A DNA stretch of 64,000 bases. Origin: UBA2705 sp963977125 (GTDB taxonomy: Bacteria; Pseudomonadota; Alphaproteobacteria; Micavibrionales; Micavibrionaceae). The translations under genes and the position numbers were made by a program. Below the pieces are notes generated by a model. That model made no database searches. It had not been told where the DNA came from and saw only the letters and a program-made list of their open reading frames with translations. The DNA lies in assembly GCA_963977125.1 (NCBI GenBank), contig CAXBNJ010000002.1, positions 124,001 to 188,000 of the forward strand, given 5' to 3'. Positions 1 to 7,795 of this stretch are shown piece by piece (positions within the stretch are counted from its first letter, which is position 1; each line of letters begins with the position of its first letter).

Positions 1-1028
1 CGGTCTATATATTGGCGCTCAGCACGCTCCGAGGTAAAAGCGCCAATATATAGGCACCTTGTCTTTAGATCTTCTTTGTTAAACCAACTTAAGCGCCCTG
101 TTGAGGTATCATACATTGCTCTTTTTAACGGCAGATCACTATGCACAATTTGTTTATCATGTACATGGCTCCCTCGCATATTTCCACCTAGATGAATAGG
201 CAAAGTAGCTTGACCTGCCTTTTCAAACAAAGCGGATAAACTTTTCTCTGGATCTTGGTCTGTAAGCACCTCGTGTGTATAGCCACCGACATGCGCTCGA
301 CCGCATCGCAGAATAGATATACGAGAATTTTGTTCCTCAGAAAATGACGTTAAAGTTTTCCACATATGGTGATTGCGGATATTAACAGCGATTGTTCTGT
401 TCGATTTCATTTGATTAATAAGGTCGTTATCCGCCGGAACAGTTAAGCCCTGCTTACTAAAATACTCCCTCACGGACACAGACGTATCACGGTCTTCCAG
501 ATCAAGAATTCTACGGCTTATAGATACGGCATCACTAAAAAACACCTTTAGATGGCCCTTAACTTGACTGTCGCTCAAAAAAGTGAATATGTTTTGATTA
601 CTTAATTTAGCCGAGCGCGTTACAAATAATTCTGTCGCGAAATGTATGCTGGCTGCATTATATGCAACCGCATCGTTATATTTATTATCGACCAAATTAT
701 TAAATGTAGCCTGATTTTCAGCGCTAATATTCCTGCCCACCATATCCTCGAGTTCATTATGGGGGAGCTCTAACCCCACAACGAGGTTTTCCTCAGCCTT
801 TTGCAAAATTTTAAGCATATATATATTGTGTAGATAGTGGCTAACCATCGTATGGTCTTCACCAACAGGAACATAAAGGGGTTGATCTATTTTGCCCTGC
901 TTATCAATCTCCGCGCGGTATTCCATGATTTTCATGGACGATTGCGCGGCGCAGCTCAGTATATTTGCCGCGTCTATATCAATCTTACCGTTTCTAAGCT
1001 TATCAAAAAAATCGAATAATTTAGTCAT
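1..1028 (-). CDS. Partial protein of unknown function, possible ChaN/TraB/EreA-like fold
   Basis: An uninterrupted minus-strand frame starts at ATG 1028 and is still open at the window's left edge, giving 342 visible codons. The start has a good ribosome-binding site (AGAGAGG, complement of 1035-1041). It lies 64 bp downstream of the ferredoxin stop, so it may be the third gene of that cluster. I do not recognise the protein firmly. Two segments suggest the ChaN/TraB/erythromycin-esterase fold: VPVGEDHTMVSH followed by LVVGLELPHNE near residues 53-88, which resembles a GE-x-H...H...GLE pattern, and NRTIAVNIRNHH...ILRCGRAHVGG near residues 210-245, which resembles the late R-x-x-x-A-x-x-I...G-x-x-H strand. 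No signal peptide is seen. The C-terminus is missing. The coding call is secure; the fold is inference from short motifs, and the substrate is unknown. Confidence 0.75.
   Translation of the reverse strand, partial: MTKLFDFFDKLRNGKIDIDAANILSCAAQSSMKIMEYRAEIDKQGKIDQPLYVPVGEDHTMVSHYLHNIYMLKILQKAEENLVVGLELPHNELEDMVGRNISAENQATFNNLVDNKYNDAVAYNAASIHFATELFVTRSAKLSNQNIFTFLSDSQVKGHLKVFFSDAVSISRRILDLEDRDTSVSVREYFSKQGLTVPADNDLINQMKSNRTIAVNIRNHHMWKTLTSFSEEQNSRISILRCGRAHVGGYTHEVLTDQDPEKSLSALFEKAGQATLPIHLGGNMRGSHVHDKQIVHSDLPLKRAMYDTSTGRLSWFNKEDLKTRCLYIGAFTSERAERQYID
5..53. repeat. Perfect 15-bp inverted repeat inside the left-edge gene
   Basis: CTATATATTGGCGCT (5-19) is the exact reverse complement of 39-53, with a 19-bp spacer. 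It lies within the reading frame of the left-edge gene, where the arms encode LYIGA and RQYI. A strong hairpin could form in the mRNA. There is no T-run, so it is not a standard terminator. Confidence 0.85.
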
Positions 1029-1092
1029 ATAACACCTCTCTATAAGAGATGGTACAGTACAGGCGAAGATGGATTATGTCAATAAAAATGCT

Positions 1093-1428
1093 TTACCAGG
1101 CAACATCCGCGCCAGGCAATGCAAATTCAAGCCCCTCAAGGCTTTCATCGACTATAATTTGGCAGCACAGACGTGATGTTTTTTTGAGGTCGAAGGCGAG
1201 ATCCAGCATATCTTCTTCTTCTTCACTAATGCCGTCTTCTGGCAATAGGCGCTCATGCGCATCGGGCTGCACATAGAGATGACAAGTCGCGCATGACAAT
1301 GAACCGCCACACGCCCCTTCAATTTGGTCAATGTCATTTTGTATAGCAACTTCCATTAACGATAGGCCGAGCGGCGCATCGACAACTTGCTTGTTACCAT
1401 CAGGATGAATAAACGTAATTGTCGGCAT
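1093..1428 (-). CDS. fdx: [2Fe-2S] ferredoxin, adrenodoxin type
   Basis: A 111-residue electron carrier. The plant/adrenodoxin-type cluster motif is clear: ACGGSLSCATCHLYV gives Cys40, Cys46 and Cys49, and the fourth ligand is in SRLCCQI, where Cys89 aligns with the Cys of the usual RLGCQI and Cys88 takes the place of Gly. The acidic stretch SEEEEDMLD just before the last ligand is typical of the adrenodoxin/Isc Fdx group, where it contacts partner proteins. The gene begins 32 bp after the cysteine desulfurase stop on the same strand, which fits a role giving electrons to Fe-S cluster assembly. The extra Cys88 next to the ligand is a small oddity. The family is certain; the Isc role rests on context. 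Confidence 0.93.
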   Translation of the reverse strand: MPTITFIHPDGNKQVVDAPLGLSLMEVAIQNDIDQIEGACGGSLSCATCHLYVQPDAHERLLPEDGISEEEEDMLDLAFDLKKTSRLCCQIIVDESLEGLEFALPGADVAW

Positions 1429-1460
1429 TATTTCTCTACTTCTTATTATATGTGTAATTA

Positions 1461-2567
1461 TTATTTCATGAGGTTGTGCCAGAATTTAAGGAAGGCGTCA
1501 ATATCCCCTTGGTTGGTTTTCCAGCCCATTGAAAGGCGCATAACGGCCATTTTCTCGGTTAAATTCGGGCGCAAGGTTTCGACCATTTGACTATTTTTCA
1601 CGCTACCACTGGAACATGCGGCGCCTGAGCTTGCACAAATTCCTGCCATATCACTTTTCATTATAAAGGTATCAGCCTTAATATCATGAACCATAAATAA
1701 TGAAGTATTGGCAACGCGTGGCGAGTCATAAGCCAAAATATCAACGCGATTTGTGCCATCTTCACGCTTGAACTTAAGAAGCTCTGTTTCGATTTGATCG
1801 CGCCATGGGCGGATATGACTTTCATAATGGTCGCGTTCTTTATCGGCCATTTCCGAGGCGAGCCCCATCCCCGCTATGCCCGCGACATTCATTGTCCCTG
1901 CACGCTGATAGCTTTCTTGGCTACCGCCAGTAATCATTTTTGGTGGGGGCTTACCCTTCGCATAGATCAAGGCACCAATACCTTGTGGCCCACCATATTT
2001 ATGGGCTGATAAAGTCATGTAATCAACGCCCAATTTTTCTAAATCTAGCGGCAATTTCCCCGCCGCTTGCACAGCATCTGTATGGAATAAAGCGCCGTGA
2101 ATTTTACACAGCCGACCGACTTCTTCAACGGGTTGAATTGTACCGGCCTCGTTATTCACATACATGACCGATACAATAACAGGCTTAGGCGTCTGCACGA
2201 GCAACTGTTCAAGATGCTCTAAATTAATCACGCCATTATTATCGACTTTAATAATATGCGCCGATTCCCCCACAGGCTTACGCACGGCAGGGTGCTCAAT
2301 ATCAGATACAATATAATTATAATCTTTAAGCCCATAGAGCAGCGTGTTGTTGCCCTCAGTCGCGCCTGAATTGAAAATTACCTGATTGGGGCTGACCCCT
2401 GTAAAGGCCGCCACTTGTTCGCGGCCTTTTTCAGTAACGCTATGGGCGATCCGACCTGATTTATGAATGGCCGAGGCATTACCAACAATGCGCATTTGCG
2501 CGCTCATTAAATCAATGACTTCATCACGTATCGGCGCCGTCGCATTATAATCGAAATAGTGAATCAC
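1461..2567 (-). CDS. Cysteine desulfurase, IscS/NifS-type (class V aminotransferase)
   Basis: A 368-residue PLP enzyme that takes sulfur from L-cysteine as a persulfide, leaving alanine, for Fe-S clusters and thiolated cofactors. Visible features are the N-terminal FDYNATAP, the SGATEGNN cofactor loop (68-74), the HTDAVQ segment (162-167), the PLP lysine in LSAHKYGGPQG (Lys190), and the mobile catalytic-cysteine loop ASSGAACSSGS (Cys318). The start is GTG at 2567, supported by AGGA seven bases upstream. It is somewhat shorter than E. coli IscS (about 400 residues) but closer to NifS-like proteins. It heads the minus-strand cluster with the ferredoxin and diverges from an alpha/beta hydrolase. 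Group I (IscS/NifS) is favoured over SufS by the loop sequence; exact orthology is not settled. Confidence 0.93.
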   Translation of the reverse strand: MIHYFDYNATAPIRDEVIDLMSAQMRIVGNASAIHKSGRIAHSVTEKGREQVAAFTGVSPNQVIFNSGATEGNNTLLYGLKDYNYIVSDIEHPAVRKPVGESAHIIKVDNNGVINLEHLEQLLVQTPKPVIVSVMYVNNEAGTIQPVEEVGRLCKIHGALFHTDAVQAAGKLPLDLEKLGVDYMTLSAHKYGGPQGIGALIYAKGKPPPKMITGGSQESYQRAGTMNVAGIAGMGLASEMADKERDHYESHIRPWRDQIETELLKFKREDGTNRVDILAYDSPRVANTSLFMVHDIKADTFIMKSDMAGICASSGAACSSGSVKNSQMVETLRPNLTEKMAVMRLSMGWKTNQGDIDAFLKFWHNLMK

Positions 2568-2831
2568 TATAATATCCTATTATTTTACGTTAAATACACC
2601 GACAAACCATATTTTATGGAAAACAGCGATATTTAAATTTTGTGTATAGTTACAATGACTTGTCACTTTTGATTGGACATAGTAAATATTATGGGCTATC
2701 AAGGACATCCTAAATATATAAAAAATTAATAAGAAAATTAATATATAAATTTCGGGTGTGTTTAATAACGGGTCACTGTAGTTCCTATACTACAGATAAT
2801 TAGAACACGAAACCAGACAGATTGGAATATA
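2568..2831. promoter_or_regulatory. Divergent intergenic region between cysteine desulfurase and hydrolase
   Basis: AT-rich 264-bp spacer that must hold promoters for both directions. I see no convincing -35/-10 pair. The only distinct element is the palindrome at 2776-2795. No RNA gene is evident. Confidence 0.5.
2776..2795. promoter_or_regulatory. 20-bp palindrome, possible operator or 5' leader hairpin
   Basis: CTGTAGT and ACTACAG form a perfect 7-bp inverted repeat around a 6-bp spacer. It ends 36 bp before the hydrolase start. The symmetry and position suit a repressor site or a short leader hairpin; which regulator would bind is unknown. Confidence 0.4.
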
Positions 2832-3521
2832 ATGCCAGAAATCATCATCAACGGTCCTGAAGGCCGCCTTGAAGCGCGCTATACGCATTCTAAAATAAAG
2901 GATGCTCCATTGGCTTTGGTTTTACACCCAGATCCTGAGCGTGGCGGCACGATGAATAATAAAATTTCATTCCTTATGCACCAAGCATTCGTACAGCGCG
3001 GTTTTTCTACTTTACGTTTTAACTTTCGTGGCGTGGGCAAATCACAAGGCATGTTCGATAAAGGCGAAGGTGAATTAAGCGATGCCGCGACTGTATTGGA
3101 CTGGATGCAAGACTTAAATCCAAATGCCCCTTACACATGGATTGGCGGATATACTTTTGGCGCTTGGATCGGTATGCAGCTTTTAATGCGCCGCCCAGAA
3201 ATCAAAGGCTTTATTTCAGTAACACCTCCAGCGGATAAAGAAGACTTTTCTTTCCTTGCCCCGTGCCCACAATCAGGATTAATCATTCATGGCGCACAAG
3301 ATGACCGCGTTGATCCTGAATCAATTACGGCGCTTGTTGGCCGTTTGAATGAGCAAAAAGGCATTGCTATTGATTACCGCAAAATTGAAGGCGCGAACCA
3401 CTTCTTTTCAAACCATACAGACGAACTGGTTGCCCATATGCATGACCATATGAACAATCGTGACGCTGGCTTTGCACACGTTAGCACGCCTCTTTTAGGC
3501 AAAAAAGCTGTGAATGAATAA
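2832..3521 (+). CDS. Alpha/beta hydrolase, COG2945-like, with Thr at the nucleophile position
   Basis: A 229-residue single-domain alpha/beta hydrolase. Visible are the LHPDPERGGTMNN oxyanion-side loop (31-43), the RFNFRGVGKSQG strand (62-73), the nucleophile elbow GGYTFGAW (105-112), the acid-bearing GAQDDRVDP (154-162) and the catalytic His190 in EGANHFF. The elbow normally reads G-x-S-x-G; here it is G-Y-T-F-G, so Thr108 (codon ACT) replaces Ser. The rest of the family pattern is intact, so this may be a reduced-activity or Thr-nucleophile variant. The start has GGA six bases upstream. It diverges from the cysteine desulfurase and is closed by a terminator at 3564-3593, so it is probably transcribed alone. 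The substrate is unknown. Confidence 0.85.
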   Translation: MPEIIINGPEGRLEARYTHSKIKDAPLALVLHPDPERGGTMNNKISFLMHQAFVQRGFSTLRFNFRGVGKSQGMFDKGEGELSDAATVLDWMQDLNPNAPYTWIGGYTFGAWIGMQLLMRRPEIKGFISVTPPADKEDFSFLAPCPQSGLIIHGAQDDRVDPESITALVGRLNEQKGIAIDYRKIEGANHFFSNHTDELVAHMHDHMNNRDAGFAHVSTPLLGKKAVNE

Positions 3522-3563
3522 AGTATAGCTTAATAAATAGATATAAAGCATCATAGAATAAAT

Positions 3564-3593
3564 AAAGCCGCACTTTTAAAAAGTGCGGCTTTT
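3564..3593 (+). terminator. Rho-independent terminator after the hydrolase gene
   Basis: An 11-bp arm AAAGCCGCACT (3564-3574) pairs exactly with 3582-3592 around a 7-nt loop, and TTTTC follows. It sits 43 bp after the hydrolase stop and before the next plus-strand gene. Confidence 0.88.
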
Positions 3594-3634
3594 CTATATA
3601 AAGAGTCCTCATCAACTTAAGTTAAGGCTAATTC

Positions 3635-3901
3635 ATGACAGCGACTATACGTATAATAATCGGCTTAATCTTATGCATCACCTTGCTGCTCATGCCCACA
3701 GGCATCGCGCTTATCCGTCAGCATAATAACTTCATACCGATTTTCATTTTAAATCTACTACTCGGCATAACCGGTATTGGCTGGGTTATCGCGCTAATAT
3801 GGGCATTCACATCCAATGTTAAGCAAGAAATAACAATGAAAGAGCTTTTAGAAGCCCTTAAAAGCGGCAAACTTGATGATCTTGATATTAAAAAAGGCTA
3901 A
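3635..3901 (+). CDS. Small membrane protein, superinfection-immunity (Imm_superinfect) family-like
   Basis: An 88-residue protein with two hydrophobic helices (about 5-26 and 33-58) and a charged, probably cytoplasmic tail ending LKSGKLDDLDIKKG. The second helix carries LNLLLGITGIGWVIALIWAF, which matches the N-x-x-x-G-x-T-x-x-G-W-x-x-A-L-x-W-A signature I associate with the T4 Imm-type superinfection immunity family (PF14373). In phage T4 the family blocks DNA entry of later phage; most chromosomal bacterial members have no known role. AAGG lies seven bases before the ATG. No phage genes are nearby. It converges on the peroxiredoxin gene with only 9 bp between. Coding call strong; family call good; a defence role is not shown. 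Confidence 0.75.
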   Translation: MTATIRIIIGLILCITLLLMPTGIALIRQHNNFIPIFILNLLLGITGIGWVIALIWAFTSNVKQEITMKELLEALKSGKLDDLDIKKG

Positions 3902-3910
3902 TACCGAGCT

Positions 3911-4381
3911 TTAAAGTTGCTTGGCTTGCTCTAAAACAGCTTCCACATGCTCTTTAACCTTAACTTTGCGCCATATATGCGCAACTTTTCCGTCCTTATC
4001 AATAAGGAACGTCGCGCGTTCTATGCCCATATATTTTCGACCATAGAGGTTCTTTTCCACCCATACGCCAAAAGCTTCGCAAGCCGCGCCATCTTCATCC
4101 GCGACCAAAGTAAGGTTTAGCGCATGCTTATCAATGAATTTGTCGTGCTTAGCGACTTTGTCTTTTGAAATACCTATGATTTTAACACCCAAAGCATCAA
4201 ACTGCGCTTTATGCGCCGTAAACGAAATCGCTTCTTTGGTGCACCCCGGTGTGTCGTCTTTTGGGTAAAAATAAATAACGCATGGCTGATTAAGCGTTGA
4301 TAATGTTAATTCTGCGCCTGATTTACTATCAACGGGCAGTGAAAAATCTGGCGCTTGTTGGCCGATCTCTAATTGACTCAT
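3911..4381 (-). CDS. bcp: Thiol peroxidase, PrxQ/Bcp-type peroxiredoxin
   Basis: Reduces hydrogen peroxide and organic peroxides using thiol reductants. The active site is YPKDDTPGCTKEA, with the peroxidatic Cys at residue 47 of the 156-residue protein; APDFSLP at the N-terminus and the late ATFLIDKDGKVAHIWRKVKVKEHVE are family-typical. The common resolving Cys five residues after the peroxidatic one is replaced by Ile. Remaining cysteines are Cys34 and Cys101, so the enzyme may act as a 1-Cys type or use a different resolving partner. Two in-frame ATGs exist at 4387 and 4381; AAGGG lies nine bases before 4381 but only three before 4387, so 4381 is preferred (158 residues if 4387 is used). 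It diverges from the AsmA-like gene. Confidence 0.93.
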   Translation of the reverse strand: MSQLEIGQQAPDFSLPVDSKSGAELTLSTLNQPCVIYFYPKDDTPGCTKEAISFTAHKAQFDALGVKIIGISKDKVAKHDKFIDKHALNLTLVADEDGAACEAFGVWVEKNLYGRKYMGIERATFLIDKDGKVAHIWRKVKVKEHVEAVLEQAKQL

Positions 4382-4387
4382 ATTCAT

Positions 4388-4515
4388 ATTCCCTTATTTT
4401 ATGCTTATAGGCTTAATAAGCTGTGCGCTGAGCGATAAAAAGTCAAGAACGGCGCTAGAAAAAAAGCCACACTGTCTTTATAGTCTGAAAACCCTCACAA
4501 TAAAAAGTTAAAAAT
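4388..4515. promoter_or_regulatory. Divergent spacer between peroxiredoxin and AsmA-like genes
   Basis: A 128-bp AT-rich gap holding promoters for both neighbours. A small perfect inverted repeat, GCTTAT/ATAAGC (4403-4421, 7-nt spacer), lies on the peroxiredoxin side. No clear promoter boxes were identified. Confidence 0.35.
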
Positions 4516-7500
4516 GTGCCCAAGACTGAACTAAAACCTGTAGCTGTCGGCTGCCACAAAGCATTGATGTTTTGCGTAAAATCAAGAGGCTTAAAGTGGC
4601 TGCTTGAATGCATGGGCATTATTATTATCTTTGTATTATTGTTTATGGGCGCAGCGCTTTTTAAACTCTACAAGACTCCGATTGATATCAGTTTTATTAA
4701 ACCCGCCCTACTCAGCACGATAAACACCGAAGACACCCCTTATAGTGTTGATTTTGGAAATCTCGTCATTACATGGAATCAGTTTGAAGGGCCAATTAAG
4801 CTGCAAGGCATAACCATGTCGTTAAAATCTGCAGGGCAAAACGTTTTCAGCGTTGAAAAAGCTGACCTGTTCTTAGATGGTAAAGCTTTAATACGTGGAA
4901 AATTGGCGATTGATGAAATTATACTATATAACCCCGTTGCCTATATAGACCGTGATGAGGAAAACAATTTTACTGTTAATATAGCCAACGCCGAAACGAC
5001 AGCCCTTGCCCCTGAACCTGCCCCCTCTAAGGAAGCAGACGCTGATACTGATTTCGCCAAAGACCTGATTGACCTGCTGCTTACCCCTGAAAAAGAAGCG
5101 GTTAAATCGGCGGCAAATTGGGGCTATCTTGACCGCATCGAAATAAAAGACGCCTCGATCATCGTTAGTGATCGTAAAAACCACATGACATGGTTCTTAC
5201 CGCAAATTAACGCCGCAATAAATCGTTGGGATAAAGGTCTAAATGCAAAAATAGATCTTGATCTAGCCCCCTATAGCGAAGAGCGCGAAAACCTCATTAA
5301 TACTGAAGTAAGCTTTGAGCGTAATACCGACAAAATAGAAGCCAAAATCAATGTTGAAAACTTTGACCCCTCTATACTCTCACGCTACATCCGCGAGTTA
5401 GAGCCTTTACGCAGCCAAGACGCGCGTATAAATGGACGCTTCACCACAATATTAGATACAAAGTTTAACCTTGATAATGCCGTGCTCGACCTATCTATAC
5501 CTGAGTTGAATCTTAACTTGCCAGACCAATATGACGAGAAAAAACGCATAAACGACATCGTTGTCTCAGGCTTTTATGACGCCTTAGATAAGAACTTCCA
5601 GTTTGATTTACGCTCGATGGAGGTTGCGCAAACAACCCTATCTGGGAAAATATTTGGCACCTATGAAGGGGCTGACTACACAATAAAAACCCAAATAGAT
5701 ACCGATAAACTGCCTTTGGACTTTTTTGATGAATACTGGCCTAACAGCTTAAAAGCAGAATCCGCCGCGCAATGGCTAACCCAAAAACTCTCGATCGGAT
5801 CTTTTAGCGATGTTATCGGTACAGCCGAATTTAATTACAACACACAATCAAGAGATTTCGCCAGCCGTGATTTACGTTTAGATTTTGCGTTTAAAGATAT
5901 AGATATTGATTACCGCCCGCCATTAATGCCCGTCCATTCCGCGCAAGGCACAGGGTTTTTGACGCTCGATAAAATTGACTTAAGTGTCGAAAAAGCCATG
6001 GTGCAAGATTTGAAACTGAGCAATGCTCACGTCCTTCTTGATGACATCTTTGTTGTTGGCGGTGGAATGGCCACTATAGGGCTAACCCTTGATGGTACAC
6101 TGCCGACTATCTTCGAATATATCTCTCGCGAGCCGATTGACCTCGGCAGCGCTTTAGGCTTTAAACCCCAAGAAACAAAGGGGCAGGCAACCGTTAATGT
6201 AAAATTGAACTTCCCTACGATAAAAGACTTACTGGCTGAGCAAGTCAATGTTGAAGTCAGTGCTGACCTCGACAAAGTCTTAATCCCCAATGCTGTAAAG
6301 AACTTCCCTCTCACTGGCGGCCCGTTTAAATTAAATTATGCTGATAAAATACTGGCCTTAAAGGGTGATGGCATACTCCTTAAGCACCCCATTAAGATTG
6401 ATTGGACACGCTATGTTGAAGAAAGTGAGCATAAAAACTTCTCCGTCGTAAAGGCCTCTTTTAACGCGACTCCTAAATTGCGCGATGCATTTGGGATTAA
6501 TTTGGATGAGTTCATTAATGGCACGCCGCCCGTCGAAATTGAATACAACTTAACCAAGGGCAACAATGCGACGATTGATGCAAAAATAGACCTCACACCA
6601 CTTGAGTTTATGGTGCAGCCTTTTTCTTACAGTAAACCCCCGAAAATCAAAGGGCAGGCCTCTGCCCGTATAATTCTTAAAGGCGGTGAGATACAAGAAA
6701 TTGATCGGCTCTCAATCTCAACGCCTGATGCCTCTGTAAAAAATGCCCGCTTAAAATTTGGCAAACTCGGTAAAGAATGGGACGTCAAAACAGGCACATT
6801 TACCAACACGAAGCTTTTGAAGAATAAATTTGATTTGAAATTAGAGCGCCAAACGCCAACCGCAATGCGTTTTAACATTGATGCTGAATATCTTGATTTA
6901 CTGCCCTTTTTATCCTTCAAAGATAAAGACAACACACAAGACAAAGACAGTACGTCAAAGAAAAGCGCGCAAAAGGCTGAGCCCTCCATTGAAGTTTTTG
7001 CAAAAGCTAAAACCCTCAATACCAGCAAAAAAGGCGGCCACCTTAATAATGCTATCGGTTATATAAAATTAAGCGCCGACAACATCATTGAACAAATGGA
7101 ACTTGATGCACTCTCTGGGGAGAGCGCAGTCTATCTACGCTACAAGCCTGAACAAGGCAGCGAGACAATGGATTTCCGGTTAGAAGCCGATAATGCAGGG
7201 TCATTCCTCAGAGCATTTGATCTCTATAATAATGTTATTGATGGAACAATTGTTATTCATGGAAAAGCCGCTAAACATGGCCACCCCAATGATATAAAAG
7301 GCTTTGCCGTTATCGATGACTTTATGGTTATTAATGCCCCTTCACTGGCGCGCCTTCTTAACGCCATGACATTAACCGGCATGGAAGATTTACTCACCGC
7401 AGAAGGCATTAATTTCGACCGCCTTGAGAGCAATATAAAATGGCTAATTACAGATGAAGGCATTCGATTTAACTTTGACAAGGGCCGTACATCAGGCGGC

Positions 7501-7782
7501 GCTTTGGGTCTAACGTTTCAGGGGAATATTTACCAGGGATCACGCGATGAAATTGACCTGAATGGTACGATCATTCCCATTTCTCCTATTAATAAGCTCG
7601 TGAGCAAAATCCCCCTACTTGGGCATATTCTAACAGGGGGAGAAAATCAGGGGATTTTTGCCGCCACCTATAAGATTAAAGGCAGCTCTGCGGATGCCAA
7701 GACCTCGGTTAATCCACTTTCTGTACTTGCCCCAGGTATTCTGCGCCGCATCTTATTTGAAAGCGGCACAGGCGAAGAATAA
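4516..7782 (+). CDS. AsmA/YhdP-like envelope protein (DUF3971 and AsmA-like C-terminal region)
   Basis: A 1088-residue protein with a basic N-terminus, one membrane anchor (about 28-51, GIIIIFVLLFMGAALF) and a long periplasmic beta-rich part. This is the architecture of bridge-like AsmA-family proteins (YhdP, TamB, YdbH), which move phospholipids between inner and outer membranes. The last ~150 residues are the most family-like: LTGMEDLLTAEGINFDRLES, FDKGRTSGGALGLTFQGN, INKLVSKIPLLGHILTGG and finally NPLSVLAPGILRRILFE, the usual ending of alphaproteobacterial members. A Lys/Ser/Asp-rich linker (DKDNTQDKDSTSKKSAQKAE, about 808-827) interrupts the sheet region. The start is weakly defined: GTG 4516 has no clear ribosome-binding site and later ATGs are no better. 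Converges on the kinase gene, 13 bp between stops. Confidence 0.82.
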   Translation: MPKTELKPVAVGCHKALMFCVKSRGLKWLLECMGIIIIFVLLFMGAALFKLYKTPIDISFIKPALLSTINTEDTPYSVDFGNLVITWNQFEGPIKLQGITMSLKSAGQNVFSVEKADLFLDGKALIRGKLAIDEIILYNPVAYIDRDEENNFTVNIANAETTALAPEPAPSKEADADTDFAKDLIDLLLTPEKEAVKSAANWGYLDRIEIKDASIIVSDRKNHMTWFLPQINAAINRWDKGLNAKIDLDLAPYSEERENLINTEVSFERNTDKIEAKINVENFDPSILSRYIRELEPLRSQDARINGRFTTILDTKFNLDNAVLDLSIPELNLNLPDQYDEKKRINDIVVSGFYDALDKNFQFDLRSMEVAQTTLSGKIFGTYEGADYTIKTQIDTDKLPLDFFDEYWPNSLKAESAAQWLTQKLSIGSFSDVIGTAEFNYNTQSRDFASRDLRLDFAFKDIDIDYRPPLMPVHSAQGTGFLTLDKIDLSVEKAMVQDLKLSNAHVLLDDIFVVGGGMATIGLTLDGTLPTIFEYISREPIDLGSALGFKPQETKGQATVNVKLNFPTIKDLLAEQVNVEVSADLDKVLIPNAVKNFPLTGGPFKLNYADKILALKGDGILLKHPIKIDWTRYVEESEHKNFSVVKASFNATPKLRDAFGINLDEFINGTPPVEIEYNLTKGNNATIDAKIDLTPLEFMVQPFSYSKPPKIKGQASARIILKGGEIQEIDRLSISTPDASVKNARLKFGKLGKEWDVKTGTFTNTKLLKNKFDLKLERQTPTAMRFNIDAEYLDLLPFLSFKDKDNTQDKDSTSKKSAQKAEPSIEVFAKAKTLNTSKKGGHLNNAIGYIKLSADNIIEQMELDALSGESAVYLRYKPEQGSETMDFRLEADNAGSFLRAFDLYNNVIDGTIVIHGKAAKHGHPNDIKGFAVIDDFMVINAPSLARLLNAMTLTGMEDLLTAEGINFDRLESNIKWLITDEGIRFNFDKGRTSGGALGLTFQGNIYQGSRDEIDLNGTIIPISPINKLVSKIPLLGHILTGGENQGIFAATYKIKGSSADAKTSVNPLSVLAPGILRRILFESGTGEE

Positions 7783-7795
7783 GCCCCGAAATCAA

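Noticed and set aside
837..1276. Plus-strand frames at 837-1019 and 1049-1276
   Set aside because: They lie opposite the left-edge gene and the ferredoxin, which have motif or ribosome-binding-site support.
2660..2688. Possible sigma70 promoter TTGTCA-N17-TAAATA
   Set aside because: The -10 box matches poorly and lies about 140 bp before the hydrolase start; not strong enough to list.
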